Positions 7,551 to 15,823 of a stretch of 64,000 bases of DNA are shown here, in pieces. The translations under genes and the position numbers were made by a program. The first letter of the stretch is position 1; each line of letters opens with the position of its first letter. This stretch comes from Myxococcus stipitatus (GTDB taxonomy: Bacteria; Myxococcota; Myxococcia; Myxococcales; Myxococcaceae): NCBI RefSeq assembly GCF_038561935.1, contig NZ_CP102770.1:8246001-8310000 (forward strand). Direction: 5' to 3'. The notes beneath the pieces are model-generated. The model was not told the DNA's origin, ran no database searches, and saw only the letters and a list, made by a program, of their open reading frames with translations.

Positions 7551-9083
7551 TCACCTCGACACGCGGAAGTACTGCAGCGACTCCTCGCGCACGCGGCCCT
7601 CGGACATCAGCTTCTCCAGCGTGGCCAGCGCGCTGCGCTCCGCCACCGGGTGCATCAGCGGGTGCGTGTCCGCGTACGCCAGCTCCACCACCCTCGCGAG
7701 CGAGATGCCGTCGGGCGGCACCATCTCCAGGATGAGCGCCTCTCGCTGGGCGCGGTGGTTCAAGTACTCCTGGAGCTTCGCGGGGCCGTCCGGCAGCGGC
7801 GGGCCATGCGCGGGGTACAGCGTGGTGACGGGCCAGTCCCTGAGCCGCGCGAGCTGCGTGAGGTAGTCGCGCATGTTGCCCTCGGGCGGGTCGATGACGA
7901 TGGTGCCCACGCCGGCCACCATGTCGCCCACCACCGCCGCGCGGCTGCGCTCGTCCACCAGGCAGATGTGGCCTCGCGCATGCCCCGGCGTGTGCAGCAC
8001 GCGCCAGCGCTGCGGCACGTCTCCGGCCAGCGCCAGCACGTCGCCGTCCTCCAGCAGTCGCTCCGCGGGGAAGTCCAGCGCCTGCGCCGTGCGCGCGTGG
8101 CACCACAGCGGAATGCCCAGCCGCTCCTTCACCGCGCGGGCGCCGCCCACGTGGTCACCATGGTGGTGCGTCAACACCACCGCGACGGGCTTCATCCCCT
8201 CCGACTTCAGCCCCGCGACGAGCGACAGCAGCTTGGCGTACTGCTTCACGTCGCCCGAGCCCGGGTCCACCAGCAGCAGCTCGCCATTGCCCAGCACATA
8301 CGCGTTGGTGTGGGTCGCGGGCGGCAGCGTGGCCGTCTCCAGCGCCACGGTGCGCACGCCGCGCTGGAACTCGATGCGCTGCGAGATGTAGCCCGGGCAG
8401 TACGGCGGCGTGGACAGCCGCGCCCGCGCATCCGCCTCGTCCTGGAACGAGCCCAGCACCTGGAGCGCATGCACCGCGGGCGGGTGCAGCAGCGCGCTGC
8501 CATCCGTCCACCGCTCCAGCGCCGCGTGGGGCGCCACCCACGCGCCCTCCGACAACTCTCCGGGCCACAGCTCCGCGCGCGCCTTGGGCGGCATCTCCAC
8601 CAGGTAGAAGTGCGTGTCGAAGCGCACCGGCACCGCGGGCGGCGTAATCCACCGGCCCGCGCTCCGGAAGTCCTCCGCCCTCAGCGTCAGCCCCTCCTCG
8701 TGGAGCATCGCGCCCCAGCCGAGCTGCCCCGCGAGCAGCGACTTGCGCAGGGCGTCCAGCTTCGTCTGGGAGAGCGCCTCCGCGCCCTCGGCGACGAGCA
8801 CGCCCGCCTCCTCGAAGAGCTCGCGCGCGGCGGCCGAGCGCAACGCGGCCTCCTCTCCCGTCGCGCCGCGCACGGGGACCTCCGCGTCCGCGCCGTCCAG
8901 CTTGCCGCCGGGGAACGCATAGAAGCCGCCCGCGAAGGACAGCGCCTTGCCGCGCTTCACCCAGTACACCTCCACGCCCGCACCCACGCGCCGGTACAGC
9001 AGCGCCACCGCGGAGCCTCGCGGCTCGCTGGGGACGTGCGTGAAGTCCATCCCCAAACCCAGACTCGGAAGCCGCTCGCTCAT
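7551..9083 (-). CDS. Nudix hydrolase-MBL fold hydrolase fusion
   Basis: Two catalytic domains in 510 aa. The N-terminal Nudix domain (about 20-215) has the Nudix box with an insertion, GGK at 59-61 then RELFEEAG at 87-94. The C-terminal metallo-beta-lactamase domain (about 240-445) has HHHGDH at 306-311, H368, D387 and H426. A winged-helix tail (about 445-505) resembles human LACTB2, an endoribonuclease. Possible substrates are nucleotide or CoA derivatives; neither is shown. The start overlaps the stop of the HD gene (ATGA, 9080-9083), so the two hydrolases are coupled. I find no signal peptide. Confidence 0.85.
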   Translation of the reverse strand: MSERLPSLGLGMDFTHVPSEPRGSAVALLYRRVGAGVEVYWVKRGKALSFAGGFYAFPGGKLDGADAEVPVRGATGEEAALRSAAARELFEEAGVLVAEGAEALSQTKLDALRKSLLAGQLGWGAMLHEEGLTLRAEDFRSAGRWITPPAVPVRFDTHFYLVEMPPKARAELWPGELSEGAWVAPHAALERWTDGSALLHPPAVHALQVLGSFQDEADARARLSTPPYCPGYISQRIEFQRGVRTVALETATLPPATHTNAYVLGNGELLLVDPGSGDVKQYAKLLSLVAGLKSEGMKPVAVVLTHHHGDHVGGARAVKERLGIPLWCHARTAQALDFPAERLLEDGDVLALAGDVPQRWRVLHTPGHARGHICLVDERSRAAVVGDMVAGVGTIVIDPPEGNMRDYLTQLARLRDWPVTTLYPAHGPPLPDGPAKLQEYLNHRAQREALILEMVPPDGISLARVVELAYADTHPLMHPVAERSALATLEKLMSEGRVREESLQYFRVSR

Positions 9084-10378
9084 GATTGCCCCGCCTGGCC
9101 CAGCAGTTGGCCCATCAGCTCGTGCGCCGCCTGGGACTGGTCCGGCCTTACGTACAGTCGCGTCAGGCGCACCGCGCCACTGTAGCGCTGATACAGCGGC
9201 GTGTATCGCGCCACCTCCGTCAACCGGCCCGTCGACGCGTCCACGATGAACAGGCTCGGCCCGCCGCTGTTCCCATGCCCCGAGGTGTACTTGCTGAGCA
9301 CATTCACGGACTCGACGACGTAGTGCTCGAAGCCCGAGGACACCAACGCACCGCGCAGCACTTCCAGGTCGTAGCCCGCGTCGCGCTCGGTGAACTGCGC
9401 CAGCAGCTTGAAGCCCTGGCGGGTGATGATGCGCTGGGCCCAGCGGTTGCGAGAGCGGCGCAGCGTGTACCAGAGCGCCGAGTCGTCACAGAGCAGGAAC
9501 GCCTCCGGGTCCGAGGGAATCTCGAACTCGCCGGGCGACTCCTCGTAGTAGCGCCGCAGCATGTGGTCGAAGCTGACCGACGTGTGGTGCAGGTACACCG
9601 ACACGAACATGTGGTAGCGGCTGAGCAGGAAGTCCTCGAACGCGAACGCCGCCGCCCGGCTGAGCGCGAGGTATGCCCGCCCGTCCTTCACCGCGGGATT
9701 GAGGTTGTTGATGATCCAATCCATGTCGTACCGGCCGTAGTTGACGCCCGTGTAGAAGGAGTCACGCAGCAGGTAGTCCATGCGGTCCGCGTCCAGCTCC
9801 CCGGAGACGATGGCGCGCAGGAGCGGCGTCCAGTCCACGCCCTGCCAGGTGAAGCCCGGGTCCTTCGGGGGCCTGGCCCCGGTGATGAGCGCCACCGCGG
9901 CCATGGGGGTGATGCCCCGCCCGCCGAACTCGCGCTCGATGATGGGCGTCAGCTGGCTGTCCAGGAGGATTTTCGCGGTGTAGTCCTCGTGCGTCGCCTG
10001 TTCACCTTCCGCCACCGAGTCCAGCCAGCCGGGCAGCCGCAGCGAGGAGCGCTTGGGCGCGATGCGCTCGGAGGCATGGGACAGCGGCATGTGGCCCAGG
10101 TCATGGCAGAGCACCGCCAGCCGCACGGCCGTGCTGAAGCGCTCCCGCACGTCCTCGGGGAGCGTGGAGCGGGAGGCCACCGCGCCGAACACGCGGGCGG
10201 CGACGTGCATGGCGCCCAGGGAGTGGATGTGTCGGGTGTGCGTGGCGCCGGGGAAGGCCAGGTCCCCGAATCCGAGCTGACGGACGTACCGCAGCCGCTG
10301 GTAGTGGCGGCTGTCGATGACGGCCTTTTCCGAGTCGCTGACCGGAATGGTGCCGTGGATGGGGTCGCGGATGCGCAT
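9080..10378 (-). CDS. HD-domain phosphohydrolase
   Basis: A 432-aa cytoplasmic protein of the YdhJ/dGTPase-like HD superfamily. The metal ligands are visible in TRHIHSLG (H52), LCHDLGHMPLSHA (H92-D93) and the later ELDADRMDYLLRDSFYTG, which carries the final Asp. Such enzymes cleave phosphate from (d)NTPs or cyclic nucleotides. The ATG at 10378 is preceded by a GGAAAGGG site, and the family start MRIRDPIHG supports it although the frame is open further upstream. It is the first gene of a two-gene operon with the Nudix/MBL fusion and is divergent from the ATP-grasp gene across 148 bp. Confidence 0.9.
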   Translation of the reverse strand: MRIRDPIHGTIPVSDSEKAVIDSRHYQRLRYVRQLGFGDLAFPGATHTRHIHSLGAMHVAARVFGAVASRSTLPEDVRERFSTAVRLAVLCHDLGHMPLSHASERIAPKRSSLRLPGWLDSVAEGEQATHEDYTAKILLDSQLTPIIEREFGGRGITPMAAVALITGARPPKDPGFTWQGVDWTPLLRAIVSGELDADRMDYLLRDSFYTGVNYGRYDMDWIINNLNPAVKDGRAYLALSRAAAFAFEDFLLSRYHMFVSVYLHHTSVSFDHMLRRYYEESPGEFEIPSDPEAFLLCDDSALWYTLRRSRNRWAQRIITRQGFKLLAQFTERDAGYDLEVLRGALVSSGFEHYVVESVNVLSKYTSGHGNSGGPSLFIVDASTGRLTEVARYTPLYQRYSGAVRLTRLYVRPDQSQAAHELMGQLLGQAGQS

Positions 10379-10526
10379 GATGCCCTTTCCATACTCCTGG
10401 ATACCCCCACGGGAGGTAGTCCACCGTACTTCAAGCCCTGCCGGGAGGTAGCCCAGGAGGTAACCAACCGTCACCTGCGGACTGGGCGGGAACGGGGGGA
10501 CGTGGTAACCCTCCCGGCACCTCCGA

Positions 10527-11606
10527 ATGCACATCATTCTGCTGCACAACCGCGACCACGAGCTCCTCCAGGATGACCCGGGACGGGAGGCCCGAGAGGA
10601 CGTGGTGCGAGTCGCCGCCGCGCTCTCCGAGGCCCTCACCCGGGGAGACACCGTCGCCGAGCCGCTCGCCGTCGAGGGGGACCGGCTGGACTTCGTGGAC
10701 ACCCTGCGCCGGCGCCAGCCGGACCTGGTGGTCAACCTCTGCGAGTCGCTCGCCGCCGACAGCCGCGGGGAGATGGCCGTCCCGTGCCTGCTGGACGCGC
10801 TGGGCATGGCGTACACCGGCTCGTCCGCCCTGTCGCTGGGCCTGGCGCTGCACAAGCCCAAGGCCAAGGAAGTGTTGAGCGCCCGAGGCGTGTCCACGCC
10901 CGCCTTCCGGGTGGTGGAGCGGCTGGAGGACGCCCTGGCGGTGGACCTGCCCTGGCCGCTCATCGTGAAGCCCGCGCGCGAGGACGCGAGCGTCGGCGTG
11001 ACGGGCGACTCGGTGGTGTACGAGCGCGCCGCGCTGGTGCGCGCCTGCGAGGCGGTGCTGCGCAACTTCCACCAGCCCGCGCTGGTGGAGCAGTTCATTC
11101 CCGGCCGCGAAATCTACGTGCCGCTGTTGGGCAACCAGCCCCGGCGCGCGCTGCCGTTGACGGAAATCCACTTCGGTCGGACCTTCGAGGCCCGGCCGAA
11201 CATCGTGTCGTACAGCGCCAAGTGGGAGGAGGGCTCCGACGAGTACCGGGATACGCCCGCCGGGCCGTGCCAGGTGGATGCGGCGCTGGAAGCTCGCTGT
11301 GTGCAGGTAGCGCTGGAAGCGTTCGCAGCGCTCGACTGTCAGGACTATGGACGGGTCGACCTCCGGGTTTCTCCGGAGGGCGTGCCCTACGTCATCGATA
11401 TCAACCCCAACTGCGACCTCCATCCCAGCGCCGGGTTCGCCAGGGCCGCCGCAGCCGCGGGCATGGACTATCCCGCCCTGGCCGCCCGACTGGTCGAGGT
11501 CGCTTCTGAAAGAGCCCATGGACATCCGTCCCATCGAAGGAAAGGACCGGGAGCCCCTCGCCGCGCTGATTCGAAAGATCGAAACCTTCTCGCCGCAGGA
11601 GGTTGA
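10527..11606 (+). CDS. ATP-grasp ligase (D-Ala-D-Ala ligase-like)
   Basis: A 359-aa ATP-grasp enzyme. The N-terminal segment (PDLVVNLCES, LGMAYTGSS, LALHKPKAKEVL) and the central lysine strand (WPLIVKPAREDASVGV) match the Ddl-like fold; the metal-binding end of the domain is VIDINPNCDLHPSAGF. It is probably not the housekeeping Ddl, because it is away from mur genes and is paired with an acetyltransferase; members of such pairs act on amino acids or peptides. The last 89 bases are read in another frame as the start of the GNAT gene, so the C-terminal tail (GHPSHRRKG...) is probably not a conserved part. Confidence 0.85.
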   Translation: MHIILLHNRDHELLQDDPGREAREDVVRVAAALSEALTRGDTVAEPLAVEGDRLDFVDTLRRRQPDLVVNLCESLAADSRGEMAVPCLLDALGMAYTGSSALSLGLALHKPKAKEVLSARGVSTPAFRVVERLEDALAVDLPWPLIVKPAREDASVGVTGDSVVYERAALVRACEAVLRNFHQPALVEQFIPGREIYVPLLGNQPRRALPLTEIHFGRTFEARPNIVSYSAKWEEGSDEYRDTPAGPCQVDAALEARCVQVALEAFAALDCQDYGRVDLRVSPEGVPYVIDINPNCDLHPSAGFARAAAAAGMDYPALAARLVEVASERAHGHPSHRRKGPGAPRRADSKDRNLLAAGG

Positions 11607-11985
11607 GGTCGCCACGGAGCTGGTCGGCATCGCGCTGACGCCCGGCAACACCGACTACTCCATCATCGTCGCGGACCGCGACGGTCAGCTCGTGGGCTAC
11701 ATCTGCTACGGGGCCACGCCGATGACGGAGGACAGCTACGACCTGTACTGGATTGCCTCCGCTCCGGAGGTCCGGGGACAGGGCGTGGGCGCGGCGCTGG
11801 TGTCGGCCATGGAGGGTGACTTGCGGCGCAAGAACGGCCGGCTCATCCGCGTGGAGACGAGCGCCACGGAGGCCTACGGCCCCACGCGCGGCTTCTACGC
11901 GTCCATGAAGTACGGTGAGGAAGCGCGCATCCGCGACTTCTACAAGGTGGGGGACGACCTCATCATCCTCACCAAGCGGCTGTAG
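11518..11985 (+). CDS. GNAT-family N-acetyltransferase
   Basis: A 155-aa acetyl-CoA-dependent acyltransferase. The acetyl-CoA loop is RGQGVGAAL, preceded by the strand YDLYWIASAPEV; GFYASMKYGEEARI is the conserved GNAT motif B end. The start overlaps the ATP-grasp coding region by 89 bases, an unusually long overlap, with GAAAGAG just upstream of the ATG. The overlap and order suggest that ligase and acetyltransferase modify the same small molecule or peptide; the substrate is unknown. Confidence 0.85.
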   Translation: MDIRPIEGKDREPLAALIRKIETFSPQEVEVATELVGIALTPGNTDYSIIVADRDGQLVGYICYGATPMTEDSYDLYWIASAPEVRGQGVGAALVSAMEGDLRRKNGRLIRVETSATEAYGPTRGFYASMKYGEEARIRDFYKVGDDLIILTKRL

Positions 11986-12050
11986 TCCACAGCGCACGGG
12001 GTGTGGGGCGGTTGAAGACTTTGGCCGCCTCCCCCGTTAGAAGGGGCGTG

Positions 12051-13547
12051 ATGACCCGCACGCTCCGACCGATGTCCCTGGCCCTCGCGGCCTTGGCCGC
12101 CCTGCTGGTGGGCGCGCCGTCCGCCTGGGCGAAATCCCCCGCCCCTTCTTCCTCCAAGGCCGCGTTGTCCGACGCGGTGCGGGCGCCTCGCCCCCAGGGT
12201 GGCGAGTTCTTCGGCCTGTACCTGATGGACAAGAAGGTGGGCTGGCTCTTCACCGACCTGGTGCTGGTGCCCGGTGAGCCGCAGAAGGTGAAGAGCATCA
12301 ACCAGATGGTCTTCAAGGCCATGGTCGGCACGCGCCTGTCCGAGCGGAACCACCGCGAGGAGCGTGTCTATGAGGCCAAGCCCGAGGGCCGGCTCCTGTC
12401 CTTCTCCGTGGTGCAGCGCGGCGATGGCGGAGACCAGACGCTGGAGGGCACGGCCACGCCCGACGGAGGCATGCGCGTGGTGCGCAAGCGCCTGGGCCAC
12501 GCGGACGAGGTGCTGCCGGTGACGCCGCCCACGAAGGAGCGCGTGGAGGACGCGGACCAGGCGCGCGTGGCGCTCCTGCGCAAGGCGAACGTCAACGGCT
12601 TCTTGTTGGATGGGATGGACCTGGAGACGTACGGCATCTCCACGACGCTGGAGCCCTCCGAGCAGCGGACGCTGAACGGGGTGAAGGTGAAGCTGGGCAA
12701 GGCCACGAGCATCTCCGAGAAGGAGAAGGTGCCCGTCACCTCCTACGTCACCGAGCGCGGGGAGATGGTGCTGGTGGACTTCGGCCAGACGATGCAGGCG
12801 CGCAAGGAGACGGAGGCCGTCGCCAAGCGCATGGACCTGGTGGAGGTGTTCGGCCTCACCCGCGTGGTGCTGCCGAAGCTGCTGCCGGAGTCCGCGCGCG
12901 CCATCCCCGGGAGCGTGAGCCTGGTGGTGAAGGGGTTGCCGGAGAAGTTCCGCGTGGACTCGTACCGGCAGAAGTTCTCCACGAAGCCGGATGGCAGCGT
13001 GGACGTGACGCTGAAGGCCGCGGCTCCCGCGAAGGCCTCGCTCAAGAGCCGGCCGCTGGCGGACCCGGACGGTGGCGAGAACCTCAAGTCCACGCTGATG
13101 GTGGAGAGCAGCGCCCCGGCCATCCGCGAGCAGTCGAAGAAAATCATCGGCGACGAGAAGGACGCGTATCAGGCGGCCCTGAAGGTGAACACGTGGGTGG
13201 CCACGCATCTGGAGAAGGACTACGGGGCCAGCGCGGACCGGGCCACGGACGTGCTGCGCCAGAAGCGCGGCGACTGCACGGAGCACTCGCTGCTGTCGGT
13301 GGCGCTGCTGCGCGCGGCGGGCATCCCGGCGCGGCGCATCGACGGCGTCATCTACATGGTGAACCAGGACGGCGTGCCCGCGCTGTACTGGCATGAGTGG
13401 GTGGAGGTCTTCGTCGGCGAGTGGACGCAGATGGACCCGACCTTCAACCAGCCCGTCGCGGACGCCACGCACTTCGCCTTCGGCACCGAGGGGAATGCGG
13501 AAATCACGCCCCTCATCGGCACGCTGAAGGTCATCGAGGTCAAGTAG
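12051..13547 (+). CDS. Exported transglutaminase-like protein
   Basis: A 498-aa protein with a signal peptide (cleavage near SAWAKS, about residue 27) and a C-terminal transglutaminase-like/cysteine-protease domain. The catalytic triad is visible as Cys in RGDCTEHSLL, His in YWHEWVEV and Asp in QMDPTFNQP. The large N-terminal part (to about residue 370) has no recognised fold and reads as beta-rich. The ATG at 12051 is chosen because AGAAGGGG lies seven bases upstream and the signal peptide begins there. It stands alone between the GNAT gene and a strong convergent hairpin. Confidence 0.85.
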   Translation: MTRTLRPMSLALAALAALLVGAPSAWAKSPAPSSSKAALSDAVRAPRPQGGEFFGLYLMDKKVGWLFTDLVLVPGEPQKVKSINQMVFKAMVGTRLSERNHREERVYEAKPEGRLLSFSVVQRGDGGDQTLEGTATPDGGMRVVRKRLGHADEVLPVTPPTKERVEDADQARVALLRKANVNGFLLDGMDLETYGISTTLEPSEQRTLNGVKVKLGKATSISEKEKVPVTSYVTERGEMVLVDFGQTMQARKETEAVAKRMDLVEVFGLTRVVLPKLLPESARAIPGSVSLVVKGLPEKFRVDSYRQKFSTKPDGSVDVTLKAAAPAKASLKSRPLADPDGGENLKSTLMVESSAPAIREQSKKIIGDEKDAYQAALKVNTWVATHLEKDYGASADRATDVLRQKRGDCTEHSLLSVALLRAAGIPARRIDGVIYMVNQDGVPALYWHEWVEVFVGEWTQMDPTFNQPVADATHFAFGTEGNAEITPLIGTLKVIEVK

Positions 13548-13558
13548 CACCGGGCCTC

Positions 13559-13591
13559 GGTGCGCACGGGCCGCAGAGGCCTGTGCGCACC
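13559..13591. terminator. 14-bp hairpin between converging genes
   Basis: GGTGCGCAC...GTGCGCACC is extended inward by GGGCC/GGCCT to a 14-bp stem (13 Watson-Crick pairs and one G-T) with a five-base GCAGA loop. It sits between the transglutaminase stop (13547) and the YyaL stop (13606). There is no U-tract, so termination on both strands is inferred from position and stem strength. Confidence 0.6.
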
Positions 13592-13605
13592 CGGCCGAGC
13601 AGTGC

Positions 13606-15699
13606 TCAAGCGCCCTTGGGCTTCTCGGTCAGTCGCTCGGCCAGCGCCTTCGCATCCGTGCGCGGCAGCTCGCACGCGAAGCCCCGGCACAGGTACGCGG
13701 CGCCCTGCCCCTTCACGGGCTCGCGCCCCTCGAAGAGCTCCTTCAGGAGCGCGGGCACGGGCTGGCCCTCCTCCTTCCAGCCGAAGGCGAACGTCGGGGC
13801 GTAGACCTGGTTCGCCGCGCTCAGCAGCGGCGCCACCGCGTCGCGCGAGCCGGAGAACGTCACCCCCGCGCCCCCGTCGAGGAGCGAGTCCGCCGCGAGC
13901 CCCAGGTGGCCATAGCCCATCGCATTGGCCACCAGCCCCTCACGCATCCTCGCGACGTACTTCGACGGCAGCTCCAGGTGGTGCTCATCCCCCGTGAGCG
14001 CCGCCAGCGCCACCTGCGCCTCCGTCAGCGTGGACGCACCCGAGGGGAAGGCGTTGTCGAAGAGGCCATACGTCGCCACCACCAGGTCCTTCTGTCCCCG
14101 AGGCGCCGTGAGATAGGCCTGCTTCTCCGCGTCCCAGAAGAGCGCCTCCGCGCGCGTCACCAGCGCCTTCGCCGCCTCCAGGTACTTCACGTCGAACGTC
14201 GCCTGGTACAGCGCGGTGAGGCCCGAGGCCAAATCACCGTAGTCCTCGAGGAAGCCGTCGATGCGCGCCTGTCCCTCTTGATACGAGCGCGCCAGCCGCG
14301 TCCCATCCCACAGCTTCGCGAGCACGAAGTCCGCCGCGGAGACGGCGAGACGTGCCCAGTCGGGCTGCTCGAAGACGCGCGAGGCGAGCGCGAGCCCGCG
14401 AATCATCAAGCCATTCCAGCCCGCGAGAATCTTGTCGTCGCGCCCCGGCTTCACGCGGCGCTCGCGCGCCTGGAACAACACCTGCCGCGCCTCCGCCAGC
14501 TCACGCTCCACGGCCTCCAGCGAGAGGCTTCGCTCCCGGGCCAGCGTCGCCGCGGGCACCACGACCTCCAGCACCGTGGCGCCATGCTCGAAGTTGCCCA
14601 GCGGCGTGATACGGAAGTGGCGCATGACGAGCTCCGCGCGCTCGGGCGGGAGCACCGCCTGGAGCTCCTCCGGGCGCCACACGAAGAACTTGCCCTCCTC
14701 GCCCTCGCTGTCCGCGTCCTGCGCCGCGTAGAAGCCGCCGCCCGCGTCCGTCATCTCGCGGCGCACGTACTCCACCGTCTCCTCCACCACCTTGCGCCAC
14801 AACGGCCGAGGCGCCACCTGCTGCGCCTCCGAGTACAGGTGCACGAGCTGGGCGTTGTCGTAGAGCATCTTCTCGAAGTGCGGCACCAGCCAGCGCGCAT
14901 CCACCGAGTAGCGATGGAAGCCGCCTCCGAGCTGGTCGTAGATGCCGCCCAGCGCCATCCGCTCCAGCGTGAGGAACACCGCGTCCCGCAGCGAGTCACC
15001 GCCCCCGCGCCGCCACGCGCGCAACAGCAGCGAGAAGTTCATCGGGTTGGGGAACTTGGGCGCCCCGCCGAAGCCTCCGTGCACCGAATCCACCTGCAGG
15101 GCCATGCGCTGTCCCATCGACAGCACGTCCTCCACGGACAGCACCCCGGGGGCGGCGTCCAGGCCATACGCGGCCAGCTCCCCCAGGCCCTCCTCGAACT
15201 GCGCGGCCTGGCGGTGGATGTCGTCGCGCTTGTTCTTCCACGCGTCCCGCAGCGCCATCAGCAGGCGGGGGAACCCCGGGCGGCCGTAGCGGTCCTCCGG
15301 CGGGAAGTAGGTGCCCCCGTAGAAGGGCTTCAGGTCCGGCGTGAGGAACACCGTCAGCGGCCAGCCCCCGCCCTGCCCCATGAGCTGAACCACGCCTTGG
15401 TAGATCTGGTCCAGGTCCGGGCGCTCCTCGCGGTCGACCTTGATGTTGATGAACCCCTCGTTCATCAGCCGGGCCGTGTCGGGCGACTCGAAGGACTCGT
15501 GCGCCATGACGTGACACCAATGGCACGCGGAGTACCCCACCGAGAGCAGGATGGGCTTGTCCTCGGCACGTGCTCGCGCGAGCGCTTCGTCGCCCCACGC
15601 GAACCAGTCCACCGGATTGCTGGCGTGCTGACGCAGGTACGGCGAGGGCTCTCGGGCAAGCCGGTTGGACGGACCCGAGGACGGTGGGTGGGTGGCCAT
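13606..15699 (-). CDS. YyaL/SSP411-type thioredoxin-domain protein
   Basis: A 697-aa protein with an N-terminal thioredoxin-like domain (DUF255) carrying CHWC in YSACHWCHVMAHESFES, and a large C-terminal (alpha/alpha)6 glycosidase-like barrel (DDKILAGWNGLMIRG, YQEGQARIDGFLEDYG). The family includes B. subtilis YyaL and human SPATA20; the molecular function is not established. The start at 15699 has GGAG six bases upstream and begins MATHPPSSG; longer in-frame starts exist but are less likely. Divergent from the glycosyltransferase over 124 bp. Confidence 0.9.
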   Translation of the reverse strand: MATHPPSSGPSNRLAREPSPYLRQHASNPVDWFAWGDEALARARAEDKPILLSVGYSACHWCHVMAHESFESPDTARLMNEGFINIKVDREERPDLDQIYQGVVQLMGQGGGWPLTVFLTPDLKPFYGGTYFPPEDRYGRPGFPRLLMALRDAWKNKRDDIHRQAAQFEEGLGELAAYGLDAAPGVLSVEDVLSMGQRMALQVDSVHGGFGGAPKFPNPMNFSLLLRAWRRGGGDSLRDAVFLTLERMALGGIYDQLGGGFHRYSVDARWLVPHFEKMLYDNAQLVHLYSEAQQVAPRPLWRKVVEETVEYVRREMTDAGGGFYAAQDADSEGEEGKFFVWRPEELQAVLPPERAELVMRHFRITPLGNFEHGATVLEVVVPAATLARERSLSLEAVERELAEARQVLFQARERRVKPGRDDKILAGWNGLMIRGLALASRVFEQPDWARLAVSAADFVLAKLWDGTRLARSYQEGQARIDGFLEDYGDLASGLTALYQATFDVKYLEAAKALVTRAEALFWDAEKQAYLTAPRGQKDLVVATYGLFDNAFPSGASTLTEAQVALAALTGDEHHLELPSKYVARMREGLVANAMGYGHLGLAADSLLDGGAGVTFSGSRDAVAPLLSAANQVYAPTFAFGWKEEGQPVPALLKELFEGREPVKGQGAAYLCRGFACELPRTDAKALAERLTEKPKGA

Positions 15700-15823
15700 G
15701 CGGACTCCAAGCAAGGGATTGCGTCGAGACGCCATACGAAGCGGGGGAAAACTCGGCAAGCCCCTTGGGGGCGACCCTCCACTGGAGAACGTGAGTGGGG
15801 TACGGTGGCGTCCAGACTCACGC

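Noticed and set aside
10379..11098. Upstream extension of the HD frame
   Set aside because: It runs antisense to the ATP-grasp gene and has Arg/Ser-rich composition; the HD family start at 10378 is good.
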